DNA of 64,000 nucleotides from Deltaproteobacteria bacterium (lineage in GTDB: Bacteria > Desulfobacterota > Binatia > UBA1149 > SPBQ01), in assembly GCA_029262375.1 (NCBI GenBank), contig JAJCZM010000008.1:193291-257290 (forward strand), written 5' to 3'. Positions 54,088 to 63,922 of the stretch are shown in pieces. The position numbers and the translations under genes were made by a program. Numbering within the stretch: position 1 is the first letter of the stretch; each line of letters begins with the position of its first letter. Under the pieces are notes generated by a model. It saw nothing but the letters and a program-made list of their open reading frames with translations, ran no database searches and was not told the DNA's origin.

Positions 54088-54547
54088 GAAGTTCGTTCCC
54101 CGGTAGCGATCCGGCGTCAATGCGCCACGAGACTCCATCGTGGCGAAGTACCAGGCGATCGAGGCGCCGGGTACCGTCGTGGAACATTACTACGACGTCG
54201 ACGTCGGCAGTCTCGCCATCGGCGGACCGCTCGGTCGCGTCCGCGTGCGCGACGATGCCGTTTTTCGTCAGGCGATCACCCCATGCGCCGATGCTTCCAT
54301 ATTCGGCGAGTAGGCGCGCGACGCCGGCCGTGTTGCCGAGCATCGCGTGTGCTTCGCCGAAACGTTGGGCGTCGAGTGCGCGGTAGAATTCACGTACGCG
54401 TCGCGACGGTGTGGCGGGTCCGGCGTCGCCGCTGCAGCCGGCATGGACGGTTGAGATGAGCAGCAGCGCCACGAGTAGCGGACCGATTCGGCCGGCCCTC
54501 GATCGAGTCGGCCCGTTTTCGGCTCTTCGCCGCGCGTTCGCTTTCAT
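54071..54547 (-). CDS. Hypothetical lipoprotein, NTF2-like/DUF4878-like fold suspected
   Basis: Lipobox STVHAGCSG; VREFYRALDAQRFGEAHAML ... DGVSWRIDAGS. Confidence 0.65.
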   Translation of the reverse strand: MKANARRRAENGPTRSRAGRIGPLLVALLLISTVHAGCSGDAGPATPSRRVREFYRALDAQRFGEAHAMLGNTAGVARLLAEYGSIGAWGDRLTKNGIVAHADATERSADGETADVDVVVMFHDGTRRLDRLVLRHDGVSWRIDAGSLPGNELRDAQQ

Positions 54548-54618
54548 CGGCTACGAGCATGCCGGAGCCGGAGCGAGCCGCCAAACCGAACGTTGCTGCG
54601 GCGAGCGCTCCGACTAGA

Positions 54619-55242
54619 ATGGCGGTCGTGAAAACCATGATTGGTCTGACGGGGGGGATCGGCTCGGGCAAGTCGACGGTGGCTGCCATGCTTGCCGAGC
54701 GCGGCGCGGTCGTGATCGATGCCGATCGAGTTTCTCATGACGTATATTTGCCGGGCACGGAGGGGCACGATCGCATCGTCGAGCGGTTCGGTAAGGAAGT
54801 CCTCGCGAGCGACGAAACGGTAGATCGTGTCCGCCTCGGCACGATCGTCTTCGACGACAAGCAGGCGCTCGAGGATTTGAACGCCATCATTCATCCATTG
54901 GTTCGCCAAGAGGTTGCGAGGCGACTTCTTGCCGCATCGCAGGAAGACCCTGAAGCGGTTATCGTCGTCGAGGCAGCGCTAATGACCGAAACGGGGTGGA
55001 CGGGAGGATCGGGTACGGTCTGGACCGTGATTGCCGACCCGGATGTAGTCATCGACAGGCTTGTCGAGTTTCGCGGCATGGATTCGACGGACGTTCTGTT
55101 GCGACTGAAAGCGCAGGCCACGAACGACGAGCGACGAAAGTTCGCTAGTGTCGTCATCGAGAACAACGCCTCTCTCGAAGAGCTGGAAGAGAAGGTCGGA
55201 CAACTCTGGATCGAACTCGTCGGGCCCGACGAGGACGACTGA
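54619..55242 (+). CDS. coaE: Dephospho-CoA kinase
   Basis: MIGLTGGIGSGKSTVAAMLAERGAVVIDADRVSHDVY; DLNAIIHPLVRQEV. Confidence 0.95.
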   Translation: MAVVKTMIGLTGGIGSGKSTVAAMLAERGAVVIDADRVSHDVYLPGTEGHDRIVERFGKEVLASDETVDRVRLGTIVFDDKQALEDLNAIIHPLVRQEVARRLLAASQEDPEAVIVVEAALMTETGWTGGSGTVWTVIADPDVVIDRLVEFRGMDSTDVLLRLKAQATNDERRKFASVVIENNASLEELEEKVGQLWIELVGPDEDD

Positions 55243-55248
55243 TCGGCG

Positions 55249-56805
55249 GTGGCTGACATCAATGTCGCTCATCTCATTGCGGACATCGGGCAACGTTACG
55301 CAGACCGCATCGCGCTCATAGATCTATCGGGCGACGAAACACGCAAGCTGACATACGCGCAACTCCTCGGGCGCGTCCGTGCACTCGCGGCCGGCCTGCG
55401 CGTCGAAGGACTGACGTCAGGCGATAGACTTGCCGTGGCTCTCGATAACTCGATCGAGATGGTCCTGACGGAATGGTGTTGCCTACTCGAAGGTTTTGTA
55501 TGGGTCGCGCTCAACGTGCGCTCCTCGCCGGCCGAACTTGGCGAAGTGCTCGAGGATAGCGACGCCGCGATCGTGATCACGAACCGTCGCTACGCCGACG
55601 CGATCCACAGTGCTGCCGGTAAGCGTCGTGTTGTGGTCGTTGCGAGCGAGCAGTGGCGAGCCGTTGTAGAGCCGCGCCGCGACGCCGCGCCTCACCATAC
55701 CGATACGCCGAACGCAGACGATCCCGTGCGCATTCGTTACACTTCCGGGACGTCCGGGCGTGCGAAGGGCGCAGTGTTGACGCGCGGCGGCTACGACGCC
55801 TCGGTCGAGAATGTCTCTTCGGTTATCGGACCGCTTGGTGAGCACGATCTCGTTGCACAGGTCGCACCGATGACACATGCGAGCGGCGCGATGCTGCTCC
55901 CGCACTTGGCGGCCGGTGGCTCGGCTCTGATTCTCGATGGCTTCGACGCGCGCGCGTTCATCGACGCATGCGAGCACTATCGTGTGACGTCGATGTTTTT
56001 GGTGCCGACGATGCTCGTTCGGTTTCTCGCCGCGCTACAGCCGACGGATCGGCTCTCGTCGCTTCGAACCATCGTGTATGGCGGTGCATCGACACCGCCC
56101 GATACGATCGCGAACGCGGTTGAACGTCTGGGTCCGATCTTCGTTCAGATCTACGGCCTCACGGAATCGACCTGGCCGGTCTGCGCGCTGCTCCGGCAGG
56201 AGCACGTCCGCCGCGAAGAGGAATCTCGAGACGACTGGCTCCAGCGACTTGGGTCTTGCGGTCGGCCTACGGCAATCGGCAGCGTTCGAATCGTGGATAC
56301 CGATGGAAACGACGTCGGCCCCGGCGGCCCCGGCGAGCTGTGGGTACGCGGTCGCAACACGATGTCCGGTTACTGGCGAGTGGGCGATGACGGCGGCAAA
56401 GGGCTGGACGCGGACGGTTGGATGCATACGGGCGATGTCGCGGTGCGAGATGAAGATGGGCGCATCACCATCGTCGATCGTTTGCACGACATGATCGTCA
56501 GCGGTGGCTTCAACGTCTATCCGCGAGAGATCGAAGACGCACTCGGGTCGCACGATGCCGTGCTCGAATCGGCCGTCGTGGGTCGCCCCCATGACGAATG
56601 GGGCGAGGCGGTGCACGCCTACGTCGTGCTTAGTGACAGAGCACTCGCTACCGAGCAGGAACTGCGCGAATACGTCGGTGGTCGTGTCGCCGGCTACAAG
56701 AAGCCAAAGAGCATCGAGTTCGTTCCTTCGTTGCCTAAGAACACGTCGGGCAAGATCTTGCGTCGCGTACTGCGCGAGCGAATCCGCGCCGCCGGCTGCT
56801 CTTAG
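55249..56805 (+). CDS. Class I adenylate-forming acyl-CoA synthetase/ligase
   Basis: RYTSGTSGRAKGAVLTRGG, YGLTESTWPVCAL, WMHTGDVAVRDEDGRITIVDRLHDMIVSGGFNVYPREIE, PKNTSGKILRRVLRE. Confidence 0.94.
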   Translation: MADINVAHLIADIGQRYADRIALIDLSGDETRKLTYAQLLGRVRALAAGLRVEGLTSGDRLAVALDNSIEMVLTEWCCLLEGFVWVALNVRSSPAELGEVLEDSDAAIVITNRRYADAIHSAAGKRRVVVVASEQWRAVVEPRRDAAPHHTDTPNADDPVRIRYTSGTSGRAKGAVLTRGGYDASVENVSSVIGPLGEHDLVAQVAPMTHASGAMLLPHLAAGGSALILDGFDARAFIDACEHYRVTSMFLVPTMLVRFLAALQPTDRLSSLRTIVYGGASTPPDTIANAVERLGPIFVQIYGLTESTWPVCALLRQEHVRREEESRDDWLQRLGSCGRPTAIGSVRIVDTDGNDVGPGGPGELWVRGRNTMSGYWRVGDDGGKGLDADGWMHTGDVAVRDEDGRITIVDRLHDMIVSGGFNVYPREIEDALGSHDAVLESAVVGRPHDEWGEAVHAYVVLSDRALATEQELREYVGGRVAGYKKPKSIEFVPSLPKNTSGKILRRVLRERIRAAGCS

Positions 56806-57920
56806 TGACCGGCGCTTCCCGCTACTCCGGCACCCGCGTAGTGCTCTTCGAGGGCCAGATCCAGTAGGCGATTCACAAGGTCGGATAGCTCGAGTCCGCT
56901 CTCGGCCCACAATCGTGGGTACATACTGATGGCGGTGAATCCGGGGATGGTGTTCAGCTCGTTGAGGAAAACGTCTCCACTGGCTTTGTCGATGAAGAAG
57001 TCGGCGCGCGCCATGCCGCGACAACCGATCAGCTCCCACGCGCGCAGTGCGGTAGCGCGAATTTCTGCGGCTTGTCGGTCGCTAACGTCGGCCGGTACGA
57101 TGAGTCCTGCTTCGCTGTCGACATACTTGCTGTCGAAATCATAAAAGCCTTTCCCCATCACGATCTCGCCGGGTGCAGAGATCTCCGGCGCTTCGTTGCC
57201 CAGCAGGGCAATCTCGATCTCTCTCGCATCAATCGCACGCTCCACGATGACACGTCGGTCCCATCGGCGCGCTTCCGCGAGCGCATCCGGGAGATGCTCC
57301 GGCTTCTCGACGTGGGTGATGCCGACCGAGGAGCCGAGGTTCGCGGGCTTGACGAAACAAGGGAATCCGAAGGTGCGGCGAATGAGCGCTTCGACCTCGC
57401 CCGGGCTGTCGTTGCCTGCGGAAATGAACTCGACCTGTGGAAGCTCCGCACCCATGCACAGCGTCTTCATGGCCAGCTTATCCATGGCGAGGGACGATGC
57501 GCGCGCGCCGGCGCCTACGTAGGCGACCCCAATGGTATCCAGATGGCCTTGTAGCGTGCCGTCCTCGCCTCCGGGGCCATGGGTGACGGGGAAGGCCGCA
57601 TCGAGGACGGTGCCGAGCGCAGCGTGGCTCACGGGCGAGGCGCCCGTGTGCATGAACTGTGCGCCCGCGTCAGTGCGCGCGAGGACGACCGGGATTCCGG
57701 AATCCTCGGCGACCTCCACGAGTTCGGTTCGGGCGCGCTCGAGTAGGCTGTCGTAGTCGCCGAGAAGCCATCGACCACTCTTGGTGATCCCGACGGTGAT
57801 CACCTCGTGCCCGGCTTGTTCGATTGCCGGTTTCACGGCGGCAGCCGACCGCACCGAAATCGAGTGTTCGCCGGATATTCCGCCCATCAGCAGGGCAACT
57901 CTCAGGGGTGATTGAGGCAT
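56802..57920 (-). CDS. ddl: D-alanine-D-alanine ligase
   Basis: VALLMGGISGEHSISVRSA, HGPGGEDGTLQGHLD, FVKPANLGSSVGI, RADFFIDKASGDVFLNELNTIPGFTAISMYPRLW. Confidence 0.96.
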   Translation of the reverse strand: MPQSPLRVALLMGGISGEHSISVRSAAAVKPAIEQAGHEVITVGITKSGRWLLGDYDSLLERARTELVEVAEDSGIPVVLARTDAGAQFMHTGASPVSHAALGTVLDAAFPVTHGPGGEDGTLQGHLDTIGVAYVGAGARASSLAMDKLAMKTLCMGAELPQVEFISAGNDSPGEVEALIRRTFGFPCFVKPANLGSSVGITHVEKPEHLPDALAEARRWDRRVIVERAIDAREIEIALLGNEAPEISAPGEIVMGKGFYDFDSKYVDSEAGLIVPADVSDRQAAEIRATALRAWELIGCRGMARADFFIDKASGDVFLNELNTIPGFTAISMYPRLWAESGLELSDLVNRLLDLALEEHYAGAGVAGSAGH

Positions 57921-58099
57921 GGGTTACTTTTTACCACTGTGAGGCCGGCAGGTGAACGCGGCCGGCGAAAGCGGCTGCACAGAGAAGCGATTCTTCATCC
58001 GACGATTAGCATTTGCTTGCGTCTTGGCACTCTCATAAGCCCAGATTCTGTATGGGCAAACGAACTTCAAAATCGTTAATGAACGGCTGGTAAGCACGC

Positions 58100-59020
58100 A
58101 TGCATATCGAAACGCTAAAGATCTTCTGTGATGTGGTTGAGAACCAGAGCTTTTCTCTGGCAGCCTCGCAGAACTTCATCACCCAGTCGGCTGTGAGTCA
58201 GCAGATTCGCGGGCTCGAGGAGCGCTACGGAAAGCGTCTCCTGGATAGGAAGCGCGGCAGTGTCCGCCCAACGGCGGCCGGTGAGATACTGCATCGCGCC
58301 AGCCGGGAAATGCTGCATGTTTTCAACGAGATGGAGGCGCAGCTCCAGGGCCTGAGCAACGTGATCACGGGTAGCATTCGGGTCGGGACGGTCCACAGCG
58401 TGGGCCTGTACGAGCTATCGGAGCCCCTGAAGTCGTATTTTGCCGACTTCCCTCACGTAAACGTCTACCTGGAGTACGACCGAGCCAGCCACATCTACGA
58501 GCAGGTCCTGCGCGGTAACGTTGATCTGGGGATCGTCGCTTATCCGACTGCCCGTGCCCAGATTACGGTGCTGGATTTTCGCACCGATCGCTTGGTCGTC
58601 GTTTGCGCCCCCAGCCATCCGATCAGTGAGCGCGTCGAAGTTCCCGTCACCGAGCTCGATGGCGAGAAATTTGTGGGTTTTGAGAAAGGTATCCCCACGC
58701 GGCAGGCCCTCGATCGGCTGTTCGCGGAGAAAGAAATCAGCGTCCAGTACGTCGCCGAGCTCGATAATATCGAAATGGTGAAGCGCCTGGTGGAAGTAGG
58801 CGCCGGTATTGCCGTGATTCCCGAGAAGGCATGCGTGCACGAGGTGCACTCAGGGTCGCTCGTGAAGATCGAGCTGGCGGATCGAGATCTCACGCGTCCT
58901 ATCGGCATCATTCATCGTACCGGCAAGCACTTCAGCCCGGCAGTCGAGAAGTTCATCGAGTATCTGCAGGCCGAGACCGCGGCAGCGAAACGCGCGGCTG
59001 AAGCCGCCGCGCGCAAGTAG
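58100..59020 (+). CDS. LysR-family transcriptional regulator
   Basis: MHIETLKIFCDVVENQSFSLAASQNFITQSAVSQQIRGLEERYGKRLLDR wHTH; LysR substrate-binding domain. Confidence 0.95.
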   Translation: MHIETLKIFCDVVENQSFSLAASQNFITQSAVSQQIRGLEERYGKRLLDRKRGSVRPTAAGEILHRASREMLHVFNEMEAQLQGLSNVITGSIRVGTVHSVGLYELSEPLKSYFADFPHVNVYLEYDRASHIYEQVLRGNVDLGIVAYPTARAQITVLDFRTDRLVVVCAPSHPISERVEVPVTELDGEKFVGFEKGIPTRQALDRLFAEKEISVQYVAELDNIEMVKRLVEVGAGIAVIPEKACVHEVHSGSLVKIELADRDLTRPIGIIHRTGKHFSPAVEKFIEYLQAETAAAKRAAEAAARK

Positions 59021-59046
59021 CCCGGTAGAAATGACGACGCGTGTGT

Positions 59047-59982
59047 TCAGATCTCGAGATGCGGAAGCACACGTTCGGCGAATAGCGCGAGCGTTTCGGG
59101 CGTGCCGTAGTCACCGAACACGATCGTGAAGTCGCGTACGCCGGTACTTAGCTTCGCGCGCAGGATCTCTGTGATGCGTTCCGGCGTTCCGCAGACGGCC
59201 ATCTCGTCGATGTCTACGAAGCTGCCAATCATCAGTTCTGCCAACTCGCGCTGCTTCTTGTAATCGTCCTCGTCACTTCCCATCACCACCGCGGCTTGTT
59301 CGCTGATCAAGATCTCGGAGGCGTCGCGATCGATCGCGTCGCAATGTCGACGCAACGCATCGAGATGTTCCGCGATCTCCGCAACGGTAGGCATCGAGCA
59401 GTTCCAGGTCTGTGCGTACTTTGCCACCAGACGCATGAGGACGCGCTTGCCGCCGCCGCCGATCGTGATCGGCAACGGGCTTTGCACAGGCTTCGGTGCG
59501 AAGGGCGCGTCGCGAAACGTGTAGTGCTTGCCATTGAAGGTTGTACGCTCGTTGGTGAACAAACTGGTGATGACCTCGAGCGACTCTTCTAGCTGAGCCA
59601 GGCGCACACCGATCGAAGGAAACCCGAAGCCGTAGGCGTCGTACTCTTCCTTCATCCAGCCGGCGCCCATTCCGAGTTCAACGCGGCCGTTGCTGATGTG
59701 ATCGGCGGTCGTCACGGCTTTGGCCAGCAGACCTGGATGGCGAAACGAATTGCAGGTTACCAGGACGCCGATGCGCAGCCGCTCGGTGGCCTCGGCAAGG
59801 CCGGCTACGGTGGTCCATCCCTCGAGAAAATCGAGGTCCGGCGCGCCCCCGGCGATGACGTGGTCGACGACCCAATATCCTTGATATCCAAGCCTTTCCG
59901 CTAGTTTGGCGCGCTCTCTGACGTCCGCGTAGGAGCTGGCCACCTGCGGAATGAACAGTGATACGGTCGCGGTCTCGCTCAT
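59047..59982 (-). CDS. LLM class F420/flavin-dependent oxidoreductase
   Basis: MSETATVSLFIPQVASSYADVRERAKLAERLGYQGYWVVDHV, LGMGAGWMKEEYDAYGF; ATG at 59982 preferred. Confidence 0.92.
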   Translation of the reverse strand: MSETATVSLFIPQVASSYADVRERAKLAERLGYQGYWVVDHVIAGGAPDLDFLEGWTTVAGLAEATERLRIGVLVTCNSFRHPGLLAKAVTTADHISNGRVELGMGAGWMKEEYDAYGFGFPSIGVRLAQLEESLEVITSLFTNERTTFNGKHYTFRDAPFAPKPVQSPLPITIGGGGKRVLMRLVAKYAQTWNCSMPTVAEIAEHLDALRRHCDAIDRDASEILISEQAAVVMGSDEDDYKKQRELAELMIGSFVDIDEMAVCGTPERITEILRAKLSTGVRDFTIVFGDYGTPETLALFAERVLPHLEI

Positions 59983-60175
59983 GATCTGGGGCTCCTGTTC
60001 CGGTTTCCTGCTGCGGTCGGTGCCGGCCTGCATTGCGCTGCGCAACGCATCATAGCCAGGCGGTCTTCTCATCGCACATCACGGCGCCGGTGACGACTTT
60101 GCGGCAGCGAACGTTGCGCGGGTATGCTGCCGAGGTCGCGCGCACAGGCGTACCGACAAGGGCAGTCTCTAGAAT

Positions 60176-60904
60176 ATGGCCGGCAAGAAGAAGAGCGCAC
60201 CGTCGAAAGACAAGCCGTTCAATAATCCGTTCGCGGACAACGCCAAGAAATTGCGCAAGCGCCTGCGCGAACGAACGGCGCGAACGAAAGAATCGTCGTC
60301 CGACAAACACACTGCCGACAACTCGGATTCAAAACCATTGAGCGACGACGATGCGTTCCGCCATGCAATGCACGGTGCGCAACCGATCACTGCACGTGGT
60401 CGTGAAGTAGCGCACACTCCCAAGCCGAACGAAACGGTCAGATTGCGTGCGCACGATGTCGACCCCGACGACGTGATGGACGACAGTAACTTCGACGTGC
60501 GTTTCTCCGATCAGTACCTTCGCGGGGCTTGTCAGTCGGTAAGCAAAGAAACGATCGACAAACTTGCGAACGGAGTGTTCGCGGTGCGTTCCCATGTTGA
60601 CCTACACGGCATGGCGCTGGACGATGCCAAGCAGACGGTCGATGAGTTCCTGACTGACTGTCAACGTCGAGGAGAGCGCTGTGTACTTGTCATTACGGGA
60701 AAGGGTCGTAATTCGCCGCGCCAGGTCGGTGTCTTGCGAGCCGGTATTCCGGAGTGGCTCGCACGGGGGCCGAGCACACGTCGTGTGCTCGCCTTCGTGA
60801 CAGCGCGTCAGTGTGATGGGGGAGAGGGTGCGCTCTACGTGCTTCTCAGGAAGAACGCAGCTCGCAAATCTCGGATCGATGTTGAGTCCGGCGGTGGAAC
60901 CTAA
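60176..60904 (+). CDS. Smr-domain protein
   Basis: VDLHGMALDDAKQTVDEFLTDCQRRGERCVLVITGKGRNS ... VLRAGIPEWL. Confidence 0.92.
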   Translation: MAGKKKSAPSKDKPFNNPFADNAKKLRKRLRERTARTKESSSDKHTADNSDSKPLSDDDAFRHAMHGAQPITARGREVAHTPKPNETVRLRAHDVDPDDVMDDSNFDVRFSDQYLRGACQSVSKETIDKLANGVFAVRSHVDLHGMALDDAKQTVDEFLTDCQRRGERCVLVITGKGRNSPRQVGVLRAGIPEWLARGPSTRRVLAFVTARQCDGGEGALYVLLRKNAARKSRIDVESGGGT

Positions 60905-60910
60905 ATCGAG

Positions 60911-60950
60911 CTTGAAGTCATGCGTATTCGCTTGAAGCTATGCGTGTTCG
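60911..60950 (+). repeat. Two tandem imperfect 20-bp repeats
   Basis: CTTGAAGTCATGCGTATTCG / CTTGAAGCTATGCGTGTTCG (3 mismatches). Confidence 0.85.
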
Positions 60951-61018
60951 AATGACGTTCAAGTCGATGCGGGAACGAGGATTGTGGTGGAGCGGCGTGA
61001 CGTTGGTTCGCGCCGGCG

Positions 61019-62221
61019 GTGGTTGTGGAGGTTCACGCGGTGGAGAAGCGGAGTGGGTCTTGTCGGCTCGTCTATGTAGGCGATGACGGCGACCTGTATC
61101 AGACAGGGCGCACACTAGAGTCCCAACGGCTCACCTGGGGTTGGGACGAGTCAGATTCGGCGGGCAGGCTATACTATGTCTGGCCTTCCTATTCCCCCGA
61201 TGGGCGCCTGGTTGCGTGTTTCGGGGTTCGTCCGGGAGATTCTCCCGAGGCAGGTTTGTACGCTGTCGCTCAAGATGGCGTAACCATGCATGAAATATGG
61301 CGAATGTCGGGCGCCGCTCCCATTTGCGAGAGCTGGTCGCCGGATTCGAGCCGCATCGCGCTCCTTCTCCAGGACGATCTTGGGCTGCGTCTTGAACTAG
61401 CGACGATCAACGATCCCGGTAAGACAGTCGTTCTCGACACCGGCTCGCCTCTTTTCTGGTCGTGGAGCCCTGCCGATGGCTATCTGGCGGTTCACACGGG
61501 CGGTAGCCGGTCCGTCTATGAGGACGCTCGCCTCGCCATCTACGACACCAAGGATGACTGCCGCGAGGTCGCCCAGCTGATTCCCGGTGAATTCCGCACG
61601 CCCGCGTGGTCTCCAGACGGACGCCGGCTCGCCTACGTCGACGCCAGCGACGGACGTACCGAGTGTTTGGCGATCTACCGCATGGATGACGGCGTCTCCG
61701 AGATCGTGCATCCAGTGGAGGGCCACAGCGCTCTATTGTGGTCACCCGACGGTCGATACCTGGCGCATTCACAGGCACTCGGCGAGACGCCGCACATGTT
61801 CACGGGCGTGAACCTGGTCGATGTGCGAACAGGCGTAAGTACCGTTGTCTGTGACGATAGCGTCGTGGGTTTTTTCTGGACGCCCGACGGAAAGCGCCTG
61901 GTGACCATATCGTTCAATGACGAAGGCGGCATGGAATGGTCGGTCATGGACGTCTTGGGAATGCGCAAGACGCTCGATTCGCGCTTCTACCCCACCCGCG
62001 AACTCGTCTACTTCTGTTGGTTCTTTGACCAGTTCGCTGCGTCGCACCCGATCATTTCGGCCGACGGCAACAGTGTGGTGTTTGCCGGGCACATGGCCGA
62101 AGATGGCATCGACCAGCTCGAGGGCGACAGCAGCGTCTACATACAGTCGCTGGTGGACGATTCGCCGCCGCAGCGTCTCGGAGGCGGACACTTCGCCTGC
62201 TGGGACAGCGTTCCGAGATAG
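61019..62221 (+). CDS. WD40-like/TolB-type beta-propeller (PD40) protein
   Basis: Repeated SPDGRLVA, SPDSSRIALL, SPDGRRLAYV, SPDGRYLAH, TPDGKRLVT blades. Confidence 0.8.
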   Translation: MVVEVHAVEKRSGSCRLVYVGDDGDLYQTGRTLESQRLTWGWDESDSAGRLYYVWPSYSPDGRLVACFGVRPGDSPEAGLYAVAQDGVTMHEIWRMSGAAPICESWSPDSSRIALLLQDDLGLRLELATINDPGKTVVLDTGSPLFWSWSPADGYLAVHTGGSRSVYEDARLAIYDTKDDCREVAQLIPGEFRTPAWSPDGRRLAYVDASDGRTECLAIYRMDDGVSEIVHPVEGHSALLWSPDGRYLAHSQALGETPHMFTGVNLVDVRTGVSTVVCDDSVVGFFWTPDGKRLVTISFNDEGGMEWSVMDVLGMRKTLDSRFYPTRELVYFCWFFDQFAASHPIISADGNSVVFAGHMAEDGIDQLEGDSSVYIQSLVDDSPPQRLGGGHFACWDSVPR

Positions 62222-62222
62222 T

Positions 62223-62804
62223 ATGGCACTTCAAACCCAACACTACCTGAGCCTGAGCCGGGTACTGTTGGGCGCGATCGTATTGGTCGAGCTCATCGAT
62301 TCGTCGCAATCGTGGCTCGTACTTCCAGCGGTCGTCGGTGCTGCGGCCGCTGACTGGTTCGACGGCAAGATCGCACGCGCTTCGGGCACCGCATCGATGT
62401 TCGGTCGCCTCATCGACAACCTTTGCGATTTTGCGTTTCTGACGATGTGCTTCGCGGGTTTCGCGATTCAGGAGATATGGAGCCACCCGACTTTGGGAAG
62501 CGCCACGCGCTACTCGGAGCACGCCAACTGGCTACCGCTGGGGTGTTTGGTCGGTGCGTTCGGCATGTATTTGATTCGCTGGGCTGTCTGCAACCGTCTG
62601 GGCGTCGCCCTTGCCCCCTCTACGCGCGGCCACAGCGCGGGCGTATTCAACTACATTCTCGCGCTGCTCGGGGGAGTGGCCGTTGTGCCCGGGATCGAAC
62701 TTACGCGATGGCTGCTAGAGCCGGCGTTCGTCACCGTCGCGTTGCTCAATGCGACCGCCGTATCGGAGAATCTCCTGCTACTCGTTCAAGCGCGTCCGCG
62801 TTGA
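62223..62804 (+). CDS. CDP-alcohol phosphatidyltransferase family protein
   Basis: DWFDGKIARASGTASMFGRLIDNLCD matches DxxDGxxARx8GxxxDxxxD; multiple TM; ATG 62223 (track ORF from 61917 is an extension). Confidence 0.9.
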   Translation: MALQTQHYLSLSRVLLGAIVLVELIDSSQSWLVLPAVVGAAAADWFDGKIARASGTASMFGRLIDNLCDFAFLTMCFAGFAIQEIWSHPTLGSATRYSEHANWLPLGCLVGAFGMYLIRWAVCNRLGVALAPSTRGHSAGVFNYILALLGGVAVVPGIELTRWLLEPAFVTVALLNATAVSENLLLLVQARPR

Positions 62805-62900
62805 CGGTGCGATAGACCGTCCGGCATCGTCATCTCAGGGCCGGCCCATGATCGGGCGTGCATGTACCAACCGCCGGGTATCCGGGCTATGGTCTGCGAC

Positions 62901-63917
62901 ATGAAGACTCTGCGCAGCGTCTGCGCGCGTTCGGCGATCTTTCTCGTGCAGACAGTGTGGTGCGCGGCCGTGTTGTCGTCATGCACGTCCGTGGCGAAGA
63001 GCTACGAGATCCATACCGCCGAGATCGGATGCGAAGAAGCGAACCGAATGATTCACGAGGCGGTACTCGGCATGCGGATGACCGTTACGGGCCTCGGCGT
63101 CGCGAAGCCCGGTTCTCCCGGTTACATCAGCGCGACGCGTACCGACAACCGTGGTCGTATGGACGGAACGGTGAAGCTGCGCTGTGAGTCGGATGGAGTA
63201 CACATCGCCGCGAACCAATCGGGCTTGGGAGGCGACGAGTTCGAACGCGGAATCTTTCTTTCCATCACGGGGCGTGCCGGCCTGGCGGTAGAGCGCGATG
63301 GCCGCGGGACAGGCAGACTCGTCAAGCGAGACAGCCCCGGGCAGTCGTCGTCTACGCGCGCATCCGCAGCCAGCCCGACCTCGTCGGGTAGTTCGAATTC
63401 CACAGCGGCAGCGCCGCGCGAGAAGGTCGTTGGTGTACGGGTTCGACTCGAACCGGTACGCGGTTATGCGACGCTCCTCGACTTCGAAGCCAATCTCGGT
63501 GCCGCAGGTATCCTCCCGGTGCGCATCGACGTCACCAATGGGACGCGTCGCGCCTATGAGTTCGACCCGCGCGATGTAGTACTGCGCCGTACCGGATCGC
63601 GAGACCGTGCGAAGGCGCTGTCCAGTGATCGAGCGATCGCGATTCTGAAAGACGCAAACCTTGCTGCGCTTGGGCTCAAGGGTGCACAGGCCAGTGATGC
63701 GACCGGTCCAGGCGATGCGCTCGCGCCCAGTGAGCTGGGCGACGTCGGTCGAGCCGTCAAAGTCATTCCCTCGCGTGCGGTGCGTGCCAAGCGACTCGGG
63801 CCGGGCGAGACGGTGGAGGGATTTCTGTACTTCCCGCTCGCGCAGTACGATCGGGCTCGGATTCTCATGATAGATTCCGCTACCGGTGAAACCGAAGGAT
63901 TCTTGGTCGAGTTCTAG
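62901..63917 (+). CDS. Hypothetical lipoprotein
   Basis: MKTLRSVCARSAIFLVQTVWCAAVLSSCTS lipobox; Ser/Thr-rich linker and C-terminal beta-rich domain. Confidence 0.75.
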   Translation: MKTLRSVCARSAIFLVQTVWCAAVLSSCTSVAKSYEIHTAEIGCEEANRMIHEAVLGMRMTVTGLGVAKPGSPGYISATRTDNRGRMDGTVKLRCESDGVHIAANQSGLGGDEFERGIFLSITGRAGLAVERDGRGTGRLVKRDSPGQSSSTRASAASPTSSGSSNSTAAAPREKVVGVRVRLEPVRGYATLLDFEANLGAAGILPVRIDVTNGTRRAYEFDPRDVVLRRTGSRDRAKALSSDRAIAILKDANLAALGLKGAQASDATGPGDALAPSELGDVGRAVKVIPSRAVRAKRLGPGETVEGFLYFPLAQYDRARILMIDSATGETEGFLVEF

Positions 63918-63922
63918 TGACG

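Noticed and set aside
56035-57039. 334-aa minus-strand ORF antisense to the acyl-CoA ligase and overlapping ddl
   Set aside because: Arg/His-rich shadow ORF; both genes on either side are unambiguous.
61917-62222. N-terminal extension of the CDP-alcohol phosphatidyltransferase ORF
   Set aside because: Overlaps the beta-propeller gene in another frame; conserved protein begins at ATG 62223.
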